A stretch of 64,000 nucleotides of DNA from Pseudoflavonifractor capillosus (GTDB lineage: Bacteria > Bacillota > Clostridia > Oscillospirales > Oscillospiraceae): contig NZ_JACJJE010000008.1 in assembly GCF_016899775.1 (NCBI RefSeq), forward strand, positions 1 to 64,000, in the 5' to 3' direction. Of this stretch, positions 8,936-18,700 are shown piece by piece. The notes beneath the pieces were generated by a model, which was given only the letters and a program-made list of their open reading frames with translations, made no database searches and was not told the DNA's origin. The position numbers and the translations under genes were made by a program. Numbering within the stretch: position 1 is the stretch's first letter; each line of letters begins with the position of its first letter.

Positions 8936-9028
8936 GGTAGTTCCCGCCTTTCCGATGTGTATATTTTAAACTGAAAACGAAACAAAAATTCGGAATATAT
9001 TATTCATATCATACCACAAAATTATAAG

Positions 9029-9072
9029 ATTTGCAAACAAGAATGTTGTTTTTGAAATTGTAGTTTGCAAAT
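9029..9072. promoter_or_regulatory. Paired operator-like inverted repeat upstream of nagB
   Basis: ATTTGCAAAC (9029-9038) and its exact reverse complement GTTTGCAAAT (9063-9072) are 34 bp apart centre to centre, about three helical turns. Each half contains the palindrome TTTGCAAA. The site sits in the divergent AraC/nagB region, so AraC binding is the simplest guess. The rest of 8,936-9,194 is AT-rich, without a promoter I can name confidently. Confidence 0.5.
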
Positions 9073-9194
9073 ATAAGAGTTAGAATAAGCACAACAAGAA
9101 AAGAGATCTATTCTTACAAGATAAGCGTCTTATAAGGCAGTTTTTGATCTTCCGACAGGCCAAAAGCAAGTTTATATGAAAGGAATCTGATTTT

Positions 9195-9971
9195 ATGAGT
9201 GAAAAAATACAGGAACAGAACACCCTGACCATAAAGAAGTTAAAATCACCTCAGGAGTTAGGAGACTGTTCTGCTGCAGATGTGGCGGATTGTCTGAAGC
9301 GGCTGCTGTGCTCTCAAGAGGAGGTGAATATGATTTTTGCAGCGGCGCCGTCTCAAAATGAATTCTTGGAAGCGCTGAGAAACATGCCGGACATTGAGTG
9401 GGAGCGAATCAACGCCTTCCACATGGACGAGTACATCGGCCTGCCCCAGGATGCGCCCCAGCGGTTTGGGACTTATCTGAGGGAGCATATTATGGGCTGC
9501 GTTCCGTTTCGGTCGGTACATTATCTGGACGGGTCTGCCCAAAATATCCAGGAGGAATGTCGGCGGTATGCCGCCCTGCTCCGCCGCTTTCCGGTGGACA
9601 TCGTCTGTCTGGGAATTGGGGAAAATGGACACATCGCCTTTAACGATCCCCATACCGCCCTCTTTCAGGACCCAGAGGCTGTCAAACGTGTAACCTTGGA
9701 TTTGACCTGCCGCAATCAGCAGGTGCACGACGGGTGCTTTTCCTCCCTGGAAGTGGTGCCGGAACAGGCAGTTACGCTCACTATCCCCAGCTTGTTCGCG
9801 GGCCGCTATCTGTTCTGCATGGTCCCCGGCGAGAAAAAGGCCGCGGCTGTGAAGAGAGCGGTGGAGGGAAAGATCGAGGAGGCATGCCCGGCCTCTATCC
9901 TCCGGCGGCACCCCAATGCCATCTTGTATGTGGACGAGGCCAGCGGCGCTCTGCTGGGAAAGGATCCTTAA
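9195..9971 (+). CDS. nagB: Glucosamine-6-phosphate deaminase-like protein
   Basis: A 258-residue NagB/RpiA-fold enzyme expected to convert glucosamine-6-phosphate to fructose-6-phosphate and ammonia in the cytoplasm. FHMDEYIGL around residue 78 matches the family's catalytic-Asp motif. GIGENGHIAFNDP around 140-152 aligns with the classical GIGxDGHIAFNEP, but Asp is replaced by Asn and Glu by Asp, so it belongs to a divergent NagB subgroup and may prefer another amino-sugar phosphate. The active-site His146 is kept. It is the first gene of the operon, with AAAGGAATC before the ATG, and ends one base before nagA. Confidence 0.8.
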   Translation: MSEKIQEQNTLTIKKLKSPQELGDCSAADVADCLKRLLCSQEEVNMIFAAAPSQNEFLEALRNMPDIEWERINAFHMDEYIGLPQDAPQRFGTYLREHIMGCVPFRSVHYLDGSAQNIQEECRRYAALLRRFPVDIVCLGIGENGHIAFNDPHTALFQDPEAVKRVTLDLTCRNQQVHDGCFSSLEVVPEQAVTLTIPSLFAGRYLFCMVPGEKKAAAVKRAVEGKIEEACPASILRRHPNAILYVDEASGALLGKDP

Positions 9972-9972
9972 T

Positions 9973-11199
9973 ATGAAACGAACCAAAATTGTAAATGGCC
10001 AGGTCATTACCCCCTATCGGATCTTGTCAGACGGAGTTGTGGAAATCCAGGAGGGGAAGATCGATTATGTGGGAGAGCGGGGCAGCGGCCTGCCTTGTGA
10101 AGAAGAGATCGACGCGCGGGGGAATTTTGTCTCCCCGGGATTTGTAGACATCCACACGCACGGCGGCGGCGGGCACGATTTTATGGACGGCACCCCGGAA
10201 GCCATTCTGGGGGCCGCCGAGCTGCACGCCAGATACGGGACCACGTCCATCGTCCCAACGACGCTCACCTGTCCCAATGAGGAATTGAAGGACCTGATGG
10301 CGGCGTTCCGGATTGCGAGGCAGACAAATCAGGCGGGTGCAAAATTACTGGGTCTGCACTTAGAGGGACCTTACTTTGCCCACAGACAGGCTGGTGGTCA
10401 AGATGTTCGCTATCTCCGGCAGCCTGACCGGGAAGAGTACCTGGAAATTTTAAGCTGGTCGGATGACATCCTGCGCTGGAGTATTGCTCCCGAGCTGGAC
10501 GGGGCGCTGGAGCTGGGAGATGAGCTGGCCCGGCGGGGAATCCTGGCGGCGATGGGCCACAGCGATGCGGAATATGATACGGTTGTGGAGGCCTGCGAAC
10601 ACGGCTACCGCCATGTGACCCATTTGTATTCCGGAATGGACGGAGTCCACCGGCGCAATGCCTATCGCTTTTTGGGCATGGTTGAAAGTGCTTATTTGAT
10701 TGACGCGTTGACCGTGGAGATCATTGCAGACGGATGCCATCTGCCGCCGGAGCTGATTCGCCTGATCTATAACATCAAGGGGCCGGGCAAAACGGCGCTG
10801 ATTACCGATTCGCTGCGCGGAGCTGGAATGCCGGACGGACTGAGCATTTCCGGCAGCCTCAAACACGGCCAGACCGTCATCATCGAGGATGGGGTGGCAA
10901 AAATGCCGGACCGCACCGCGTTTGCAGGGAGTGTTGCCACAACGAACCGCCTTGTCTCCACAGTAGTCCACAAGGCGGGGATTCCGCTGCTGGATGCAGT
11001 ACGGATGGCCTCCCTGACTCCAGCCCAGATTCTGAAACAGGATGGAGCGATCGGCAGCTTGACCCAGGGTAAACAGGCGGATATCCTGATTTTCGATGAA
11101 GCAATCCAGATCTTGATGACCATGATAGACGGCAGGATCATCTATCAGTCCGAGGAAGCAGTGCTCAAAAAAACAACCCAAAACGACGAGAAGAAGTAG
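9973..11199 (+). CDS. nagA: N-acetylglucosamine-6-phosphate deacetylase
   Basis: A 408-residue amidohydrolase that removes acetate from N-acetylglucosamine-6-phosphate and feeds NagB. Seen motifs: metal site HTHGGGGHDF (residues 61-70), GLHLEGPYF, AMGHSDAEYD, THLYSGMDG and the catalytic region ITDSLRGAG. The ATG at 9973 is preferred to longer in-frame starts because it lies next to the nagB stop and begins with the normal family N-terminus MKRTKIVNGQVI. Length is typical. The deacetylase-deaminase pair shows the operon handles an N-acetylated hexosamine phosphate; the kinase that would make it is not in this window. Confidence 0.9.
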   Translation: MKRTKIVNGQVITPYRILSDGVVEIQEGKIDYVGERGSGLPCEEEIDARGNFVSPGFVDIHTHGGGGHDFMDGTPEAILGAAELHARYGTTSIVPTTLTCPNEELKDLMAAFRIARQTNQAGAKLLGLHLEGPYFAHRQAGGQDVRYLRQPDREEYLEILSWSDDILRWSIAPELDGALELGDELARRGILAAMGHSDAEYDTVVEACEHGYRHVTHLYSGMDGVHRRNAYRFLGMVESAYLIDALTVEIIADGCHLPPELIRLIYNIKGPGKTALITDSLRGAGMPDGLSISGSLKHGQTVIIEDGVAKMPDRTAFAGSVATTNRLVSTVVHKAGIPLLDAVRMASLTPAQILKQDGAIGSLTQGKQADILIFDEAIQILMTMIDGRIIYQSEEAVLKKTTQNDEKK

Positions 11200-11240
11200 G
11201 CAGAAAGGCACATACAACTATAATAAAAAGGAGAATGAGT

Positions 11241-12310
11241 ATGAAACGGAAACTTGCAATTGCCCTGGCAATGGCCCTCTCCCTCTCTCTGGCCTGTACG
11301 GCGTGTTCCGGCTCCGGGGGAGGCAGCGCAGAATCCCAGCCCCAAGGCGGGACCACTTCTTCCACCGCAAAGAGCTTTAACCTGAAGCTGGCCGGCATCA
11401 AAACGGAGGACGATCCCGCTACCCTGGCGATGAACCGCTTTGCAGAAATTCTGGCCGAAGACCCGGATCTGAACATCAGTGTGACCACCTATCCCAACAG
11501 CGTTCTGGGCAGCAGCAACGACATGCTCAGCGGAATGCCCACAGGATTGACAGATTTATTCTACAATACGCTCTCCTGCTACCCCTGGCTGGAGGGAGCC
11601 CAGAAATTTAACGCCGTGACCGCCCCCTTCCTGTGGGACTCCCAGGAGGAGTTCCAGGCTTTCCTGGACTCGGACACAGCCCAGCAGTGGTTTGAGGAGG
11701 CTGCGCAGACCACGGGGGTGCGCGTGTTGGCCGCGCGGGGAGAGCTTCCCCCCGGCAGCTGACAGCCAACGTCCCGGTGGAAAATGCCGATGACTTTGCG
11801 GGGCTGAAGATCCGCACGGCGGAGTCCGCTTTGGTCCAGGAGACCATGAAGCGTCTGGGCGCCACGCCTGTTGTGGTACCCCTGGGCGACCTGTATATGG
11901 CGCTGTCTCAGGGGACTGTGGATGCCCAGGAGAACAACTTTATCACGGTCCGCAACAGCAGCTTGTACGAGGTACAGGACTACTTCATGGAGACCGACTA
12001 TATCCGCGATGTCAGCGCGATCTTTATCAGTGAAACTGTGTGGCAGCAGATGAGTTCTGAGCAGCAGGCGGCGGTGAAGGAAGCCGCGGAGCAGGCTGTG
12101 GAGTATGAGGCGGAGCAGGTGGCTCAGCAGATGGACGAGACGATGGACTTCCTCAATGAACATATGACCTATGTGGAGATCGACGTCCAGTCCATCCAGG
12201 ACAAGCTGGGAGAAGACTTCTATCAGGAACTGGACACGGCCGGCGACCTCTGGCCCACAGGGACCATGGATGAGATCATGGCCTTTAAGGACAGCTATAC
12301 ACCGGAATGA
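11241..12310 (+). pseudogene. TRAP transporter substrate-binding protein DctP, frameshifted
   Basis: An extracytoplasmic DctP/TAXI-type binding lipoprotein. The first frame (11,241-11,762) starts with a lipoprotein signal, LSLACTACSG, well placed after AAAGGAGA, and runs to a stop at 760-762. The second frame (from about 11,753 to 12,310) carries the rest, including NVPVENADDFAGLKIRT, the hallmark GDLYMALSQGTVDAQENN and the C-terminal helices. The break is at GGGG (11,737-11,740) and C6 (11,748-11,753) tracts; adding one base, or removing one from each tract, restores a single reading frame. It may be a real inactivation, a slippage site or an assembly error. Both halves are otherwise well conserved, which favours a recent event or an error. 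Confidence 0.75.
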
Positions 12311-12392
12311 GAAGGAAAGTCCGCCGGATCTGCAGACAATGCAACGCCGGATTTCCGGTATAAGCGCGGTGTTGAGACCGTTCCGGTAACAG

Positions 12393-12431
12393 CCCGGGGA
12401 CGGCCGGCCGGGATCGGCCGGCCTCTCCGGG
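12393..12431 (+). promoter_or_regulatory. Intercistronic hairpin between dctP and dctM
   Basis: GGCCGGCC (402-409 of the 12-kb block) pairs with GGCCGGCC (416-423), extended by CCCGG/CCGGG at the base. There is no U-tract. Stem-loops after binding-protein genes commonly stabilise the upstream mRNA so that the binding protein is made in excess; that role is inferred. Confidence 0.55.
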
Positions 12432-12455
12432 CAGGCGATACGAAAGGATTCTGTT

Positions 12456-13754
12456 ATGGCGATTGTTATCATTTTTCTGGTGATGTTTCTTCTCATGTTC
12501 CTGGGAATGCCCGTTTTCGTCTCCATGGCGGTTTCCGGGGTATGCTATTTGCTGGGAACTGGGAATGGACCCTTGTCCATGATTTCCAACAGCATGGTCA
12601 ACGGTCTGTCGGATATCTCCCTCATGGCGATTCCATTTTTTATTTTAGTGGGCGAACTGATGAATATCTCCGGGATGACTGAGAGGATGCTGGATTTCTC
12701 CATGTATTTTATCGGAAAATTCCGGGGCGGACTGGCCCACGCGTGTATTGTGGTGAACGTGATCTTCTCTCTGGTGTCCGGCTCAGGACCGGCGGACGCG
12801 GCGGCCATCTCCCCGGTTTTGCTGCCCAGAATGAAAAAGGAGGGGTATCCGGAGGAGTTTTCCGCCGCGCTGAATGCGGCGGCGGCTGTACTGGGCCCCA
12901 TCATCCCCCCGGGAATTCCTATGGTGTTTCTGGCCTTGATTACGAACCTGTCCATTGGCCGCCTGTTTTTTGGCGCCTTGATTCCGGGGCTGATCATGGC
13001 TGGCTCTATGCACATTATCGTTCTGTTTGCGACCCGCAAGATGAATTTAAAAGTGGACGAGCCGCAGGAGGAGAACAGGGAGCGCTTTGGATCAGTGTTT
13101 AAGCGGTCCGTTCTGTCCCTGATTGCCCCTGTGATCATTATCGCAGGTGTGCTGACCGGAATGGCCACGGTGACGGAAATTGCCATTTTGGCCTGCGCCT
13201 ATGTGTTGGTGATCGGAATATTTGTATACCGGACCATTACCCTGAAATCCATGTTTCAGGTCTTCTGTAAGATGGCTTTGTTCTCCTCCATCATTATGGC
13301 CCTGTTCACCGTGGCGGATATTTTCTCCTATATCATCGCAGTGGAGGGCCTGAGCGCTCAGCTGGTAGCGCTGGTGGAGCAGTACAACATCACTCCGGTC
13401 ATGTTCCTGCTGGGAATCAACATCTTCTTTCTCTTTTTAGGCATGATCATGGATGCCACCCCGGCCATGCTGATTTTTGGTCCCGTGCTTCTACCCATTG
13501 CCAATCAGCTCGGCATTGACTCCATCCATTTCGGCATGGTCATGATCTGCAACCTGATGATCGGTCTGGTCACGCCTCCGGTGGGCGCGCTGCTCTTTAT
13601 CGAGTCGAAGCTCTCCGGCGTCTCCTTTGAGCGGATCACAAAGGCATCGCTCCCCTTTATTGTGGCGCTTTTGGTCTGTCAGCTGATCATTACCTATGTT
13701 CCATGGACTGTGACCTGGCTGCCCAATCTGATTTTTGGAATAGGAGGGGGATAA
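12456..13754 (+). CDS. dctM: TRAP transporter large permease subunit DctM
   Basis: A 432-residue polytopic membrane protein of the usual DctM length with about twelve hydrophobic segments. It begins VIIFLVMFLLMFLGMPVFV and contains the conserved SGSGPADAAA and GPIIPPGIPMV stretches. It uses the sodium gradient to move the solute delivered by the binding protein. Gene order is P-M-Q rather than the common P-Q-M, and the stop codon at 13,754 abuts the dctQ ATG, indicating translational coupling. The substrate is unknown; context suggests an amino sugar or derivative. Confidence 0.92.
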   Translation: MAIVIIFLVMFLLMFLGMPVFVSMAVSGVCYLLGTGNGPLSMISNSMVNGLSDISLMAIPFFILVGELMNISGMTERMLDFSMYFIGKFRGGLAHACIVVNVIFSLVSGSGPADAAAISPVLLPRMKKEGYPEEFSAALNAAAAVLGPIIPPGIPMVFLALITNLSIGRLFFGALIPGLIMAGSMHIIVLFATRKMNLKVDEPQEENRERFGSVFKRSVLSLIAPVIIIAGVLTGMATVTEIAILACAYVLVIGIFVYRTITLKSMFQVFCKMALFSSIIMALFTVADIFSYIIAVEGLSAQLVALVEQYNITPVMFLLGINIFFLFLGMIMDATPAMLIFGPVLLPIANQLGIDSIHFGMVMICNLMIGLVTPPVGALLFIESKLSGVSFERITKASLPFIVALLVCQLIITYVPWTVTWLPNLIFGIGGG

Positions 13755-14267
13755 ATGATGTTCAAAAAATTGCTGGATGGCCTGGCCGCGATTCAAACCT
13801 ATATTTCCGGAACACTTTTCCTGGTCATTTTCTCGATCAATACCATGGAGATCATCAGCCGCACGTTTTTCAATCACTCCTTCCTGTGGGTCACCGATAT
13901 CAGCACGATCTGCATTGTGTGGATGATCATGCTGGGAATGGCGGTAGGAGTCTATCAGAAGGAGCACATTGTCCTGGATCTTCTTATCAGCCGCTTTCCC
14001 CATAGGCTTCGCCACGTGGTCACCGTCGTAATCACACTGCTGACCTTTGCGTTTTTTGTCATGCTGTTTGTCACCGGCGTGGAGATGGCGGGAACCAAGC
14101 GGATGCTGATTTTTCCCACCATCCGGTGGTCCATGATCTGGGCCTACTCCGCCCTTCCGGTGTTTTCCCTGTCCGCTGCGGTCTTTATGATCCCGGCTCT
14201 AATCGAGCTCTTCCGGGGCAAAGAGACCTTCAAGGAGTCGGAAGGAGGGGACGTTCGCTTCCTATGA
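13755..14267 (+). CDS. dctQ: TRAP transporter small permease subunit DctQ
   Basis: A 170-residue, four-helix membrane protein that pairs with DctM. Typical features are the first helix around TLFLVIFSINTMEIISR and the motif WVTDISTICIVWMIMLGMAVG with KEHIVLDLL. Two adjacent ATG codons begin the gene; the second (13,758) would do equally well with GGAGGGG just upstream. The last bases overlap the cupin start as ATGA. Confidence 0.9.
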   Translation: MMFKKLLDGLAAIQTYISGTLFLVIFSINTMEIISRTFFNHSFLWVTDISTICIVWMIMLGMAVGVYQKEHIVLDLLISRFPHRLRHVVTVVITLLTFAFFVMLFVTGVEMAGTKRMLIFPTIRWSMIWAYSALPVFSLSAAVFMIPALIELFRGKETFKESEGGDVRFL

Positions 14268-14596
14268 GTCTTTACACCAAGGAGACGGATTCCCAGCGAG
14301 TCGTGTTTGATGAGTACCGATTCATCCCACTTCTGGATCAGGAAAACGGCTGTCAGGCCGGCTGCCGGTGCGGAATTTTGGAGTATACGCAGCTGGATTA
14401 TCTCCAGGGCGGCACACATGAGGATCAAGAGGTGTTTTTTGTCCTAAGTGGAACCGGCCTCGCGGTAGTCGGCGACCAGGAGATCCCCCTCTCCCCTGGC
14501 GTCTGTTTTGTAGCCCCGCCCGGACGGTATCATTCCATTAAGAGGGATCAGACGGTTCCGTGTGTCCGGCTGTTTTTCTTCCATGCGGCCGTGTAA
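14264..14596 (+). CDS. Small cupin-domain protein
   Basis: A 110-residue single-domain cupin. The first cupin motif is visible as GGTHEDQEVFFVLSGTG and the second as PPGRYHSIKRD, giving the His/Glu/His set that usually holds a divalent metal. The start at 14,264 overlaps the dctQ stop and follows GGAGGGG. Small cupins in sugar operons act as isomerases, epimerases or sensors; nothing here decides between these. Position between the TRAP genes and a SIS protein points to processing of the imported sugar. Confidence 0.75.
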   Translation: MSLYTKETDSQRVVFDEYRFIPLLDQENGCQAGCRCGILEYTQLDYLQGGTHEDQEVFFVLSGTGLAVVGDQEIPLSPGVCFVAPPGRYHSIKRDQTVPCVRLFFFHAAV

Positions 14597-14639
14597 CTAC
14601 TGTTGAACGCCAATATGACAATGAAAGGAACGCGATCAT

Positions 14640-15404
14640 ATGAGTCAGGACATGAAATCTTACAAGCAGATCATCACAAGTTTACTGGAGGAAATCTGCG
14701 CCGATGAAATGGAATCCATCCAAAGAGCGGCACAGGTAATGGGCGATTCCATTATGCGGGGACAGGTGATTCATGTTATCGGCCCCGGCGGCCATTCCAA
14801 TATGGCTGTGGAGGAGATGTTTTCCCGCGCAGGTGGATTGGCCTGTATCAACGCAATTTTAGATCCTGGAACTAATTTGAGTCACGGCGGTTTTCGCTCC
14901 ATGAAAGTAGAGCGAGTTCCAGGCTATGCAAAAGCCGTTTTGGAGTCCTATGGTGTGGGAAAGACCCCTGGGGAGGTCCTTCTGATCATCAACGCATACG
15001 GAATCAACAGCATGACCTTTGATTGTGCTTTGGAAGCAAAGCGGCTTGGAGTCACCTCCATCGCCATTACCTCTAGTTCTTTTGCGGAGCGGGTACCCAA
15101 GGCCCATCCCTCCCGCCATCCGACCGGGGCAAACTTGTACCAAACTGTCGATATCTACTTAAATAACCACCTCCCCTACGGCGACGCCATTTTTGAAGTA
15201 GAGGGATGTGAGCAGAATATTGGCCCCACCTCCACCTTCTGCAACTGCTTCGTGGCAGACTGCCTGGTCCTGGAAACCTGCAAATATCTGGTGTCAAAGG
15301 GATATACCCCTCCCGTATTCCGAAGCGGGAACATGCCCGGCGGTGATGAGTATAATCAATCTCTTGTTAATCAGTATCATGGGAAATCCATCCTGCTCTT
15401 TTAA
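14640..15404 (+). CDS. SIS-domain (sugar isomerase) protein
   Basis: A 254-residue protein with a single SIS fold of the kind that binds phosphosugars: HVIGPGGHSNMAVEEMFSRAGG supplies the N-terminal phosphate loop and VTSIAITSSSFAERVP the later one. It resembles the UPF0309/SIS family found in amino-sugar operons. The likely reaction is isomerisation or binding of a hexosamine phosphate, but the substrate is not readable. AAAGGAACGCGATCAT precedes the ATG. It is the last gene of the operon, followed by a long hairpin. Confidence 0.8.
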   Translation: MSQDMKSYKQIITSLLEEICADEMESIQRAAQVMGDSIMRGQVIHVIGPGGHSNMAVEEMFSRAGGLACINAILDPGTNLSHGGFRSMKVERVPGYAKAVLESYGVGKTPGEVLLIINAYGINSMTFDCALEAKRLGVTSIAITSSSFAERVPKAHPSRHPTGANLYQTVDIYLNNHLPYGDAIFEVEGCEQNIGPTSTFCNCFVADCLVLETCKYLVSKGYTPPVFRSGNMPGGDEYNQSLVNQYHGKSILLF

Positions 15405-15477
15405 ACGCAATTTCCTAATACTACATCGTAAGCATTGCTTTTCTCACCACACACATTATATGGAATATGGACAACAC

Positions 15478-15531
15478 TTTGCTTTGAAAGATGGACTCCG
15501 GTTTTTACTGGAGTCCATCTTTCAAAGCAAA
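15478..15531. repeat. Perfect 22-bp hairpin after the SIS gene
   Basis: Bases 15,478-15,499 and 15,510-15,531 are exact reverse complements, with a 10-base loop. The stem begins TTTGC and ends GCAAA, so there is no outgoing T-run on either strand. It may still end or stabilise the operon mRNA. From 15,541 to 15,687 only short GC palindromes are seen and no gene. Confidence 0.6.
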
Positions 15532-15687
15532 AACGCCGTTACTTTTCCACCGCTGCGCTCGCTGAACGCCTTGCCATGCAAGGCATTCAGGGCATCCGAT
15601 TCCACTCGAGGCGGGCTGCCGCCCCCTCGAGTTCCCCCGCCCCAACTTGAGCGGATTCATCTCTACACAGGTTTTTTGACAAGCTGC

Positions 15688-15721
15688 GGGGACCCGCTTT
15701 CCTTCCGGAAAGCGGGTCCCC
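15688..15721 (-). terminator. Hairpin ending the second SLH transcript
   Basis: A perfect 15-bp stem (15,688-15,702 with 15,707-15,721), loop TTCC, 33 bp beyond the SLH stop. A following U-tract is missing on the minus strand, so termination efficiency is uncertain. Confidence 0.6.
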
Positions 15722-15754
15722 GTCAATTTGAAACCGTATGCTTCTCTTTGCGTG

Positions 15755-18700
15755 TCAGCGCCAGTTCTCGGTTCCGTTGGACTTGGTGTAGTCGTGGGCG
15801 TTGGTGGCCTCCATGATCTGGTAGTAGCCCCAATATGTCCGGTTCAGGTCGGTGAACTGAACCAGGTCGGCCTGGTGATCGATCACGTAGTCACGGTCCG
15901 CCGCGCGGCCCAGCATGTTGTTGACAATGGTGGTCACCTGGGCGCGGGTGATCCGGTCGTTGGGACCGAAGTTCCCGTTGGTGTAGCCGCCGATCCAGCC
16001 GTAGCTGGCCGCCTGAGCCACATAGGTGTAGAACCAGTCGCTGCGGGATACGTCGCTGAAGTAGCACACGGCGTTGTCAGGCTCATAGGCGAAGGCCAGA
16101 GCGATGACGCAGAACTCCGCCCGGGTGATGGGATCGTTGGGACGGTAGTTGCCGTTGGCGTCGCCGGAGACCATGCCCAGAGAAGCCAGGGTGTTCACCG
16201 CGGTGGCGTACCAGGCGTTGGCCGGCACGTCGGGGAAGGTCTTGGTGATGGTCACGTTCTTGTTGTTCAGCAGAGCGTAGAACATCTGAGCCACTTCCGC
16301 CCGGGTCATGGAGTTGTCGGGGCCGAAGGCTCCGCCGGGATATCCGGTGAGGTAGGCGATGTGGTCCGTCACGTTCAGCCAGCGGGACACGCCGGTGACG
16401 CTGGGATCAGCCAGGGGCACGGTGCGGGTGGCGGTGAACTCCGCCTCATTGGTGCCGGTGCGGATGATGCCCTCCTCGCCGTCGATGACGTAAGTGTAGC
16501 CGTCGGCGGTCTCAATGATGACCTCGTACCGGGTGCCCTCGGGCAGGTTGCGGATGACGATCTTGTCGCCGCCTTCCAGGGTGATCTCATCGCCGCTGCC
16601 AATGGTGCCGGTGTAGTCGCCGTTGTAGTAGAAGTTGTTCTTCAGGTCGTCCCCGTCCTCATCGGTGAAATAGACGGTGAAGGTGAACTCGTCGTCCCCG
16701 CCGTTCACGTCCAGTTCGATGGACAGGTTGCCGGTGGGATCGCTGTCGTTGTCATTGCCGCCGCCACCGGTGTAGTGGTCGTCGTCGTCCTTATCATCGT
16801 CGGGATCGGTACCCGGGTCGGTGCCGGGATCCTTCGTCTCATAGACCAGGGCGAAGGGGGAGAAGGAGTCGGTAGAGAATTTAATGTATTGCTGGCCTCC
16901 AGTAGTCACGACAGATACCTGCTTGTCGCCGTGTAGTACCTGAACACTATCCAGAGTAGGTAGATCACCTGTATCTACTGTGCTCTCACGGTCCATACCA
17001 ACGTAATGGACCACCTTGAAGGTTCCTTCTGCGTCGGCATTTTCAGGCATGGGCCAATAGATGTCCATGCTGCCCCGGCCCAGTGTCACCACGGTGTTGC
17101 CGTTCTCGGTATCCACCAGGTCCAGATAGGCTGTCTCACAGGCTCCATCGGACATTCCCGCGTGCGTCAGGGACGCATTCTCCATATCCCGGTCGAACTC
17201 GTCGCTATCAGATACTTTGTCCACCAGCAGCTGGACGCGGTCCTTGTTATTCGTCACGTCAATGGATACTTCGGAGTCGTTGACTACGTAGGAGGCGTTG
17301 TTGCCCACTGCGGCGATCTCATTACCGGTAACACTGGACTCATTCGCCGCAATGACAGAGGTATTATCCTTCTTCTCCACCACGCTGCGGATAGTCAACT
17401 TGCCGGTACCGATGAACACATTCAGAGTCTTGCTCTCATCGCCTTTGGTGAGCTTAGCCTGAATCTTATTCTGATCCAGCTCACCGGGATTGATTGTCAT
17501 GGTATACTCTTCGTGAGCTGCAGTGGCACTCATGTCGATCTTGTCGTCGTCAACAATCGTATCCCCGTCCTTGTACAGAATCCGAACAGGAATCTTCTTG
17601 CCGTTGCCATCATCGCTGGGCTCCAGCGTGTACACATACCGGAGCGGATTGCCGCTTGCGTCCCTTGCGTAGACGCCTTCGTACTTCATCACCCAATTAC
17701 GGGTCCCAGCCGCAGTTCCTTCCTCAACATTATACTCAAAGTGCAGAATAGTGGCCAGGTTTTCAGCCGTGGTCCCATTGCCCAGCCAAGTCTGAATGTT
17801 GGCGGGCAGGTCAATGTGGTAGCCGGGCTGGGGCAGGCCGCTGGCTAGGGCTTCATCGCTAACAATATCCCCATCTTCGTTGGTGGTCACACCCAGATAA
17901 CCCGTGCCGCCGGTGTAGATGGTGATGTCGGCGGGGGTGATGACGACCTCGTTGATATCGGCCACGCCGTCTTCGTCCTCGTCATAGCCCCACACGGCCC
18001 ACACGGTCACAGGCTGATCTTCGATGGTTACCGTCTCTACGATTTCCGGAATGTCGGCGTCGTTATAGCGGTAAACCTGTTTGTTCTGCGGTTCCGTGGT
18101 CCAGCCGGCGAAGATAACTTTTTCACCCGTACTGCTATACACCAAGTCCTCGCTTCTGACATAGCTGCTTAACGTATGTTCACCGGCAACCAGATCCTCT
18201 TTGACATAAATTTCCTTACCATATGCCTCTTCGCTTCCAAAAAATCCGCCATTGGCGTTGAAGGTCAAATCATAGGAACCAACCACAGTCGGGTCGCAGG
18301 TGACCTCGATGGTGGTGATGTACTGGTCAGGATTGGGGGCGCTCCAATCCCCGTCAATCAGAACCAGGAGGATTTGCTGGGAATTGGAGTCCAAGATCAT
18401 GTGCTGGGTGGAGTCGGTGTTGTTGATAAACTGCTTCAGATAGGGGATCGGGTCATTGACCTCAAAGTAGCAAGTCCAATCGCCATTTTCATCCTGCTGG
18501 AGCGGGCCGATCTTATAGGTCCCCTCCAGCACGGCGTACTCCTCATCCTCCATCTCGTGCTCCCGATTCTCGTTCATGCACTTCACCAGGACAGGCTTCG
18601 TGTACAGAACGTCCAGGATCTCGTCAATGGTGGGAAGTTCGGGAGTATCGCTGGCTCCGCACTTTACTTTAAAGGTAATTGAAGTGCCGGGAGCCACTGT

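Noticed and set aside
15728-16936. 402-codon plus-strand frame under the second SLH gene
   Set aside because: It overlaps the SLH domains that are clearly coded on the minus strand; no start signal.
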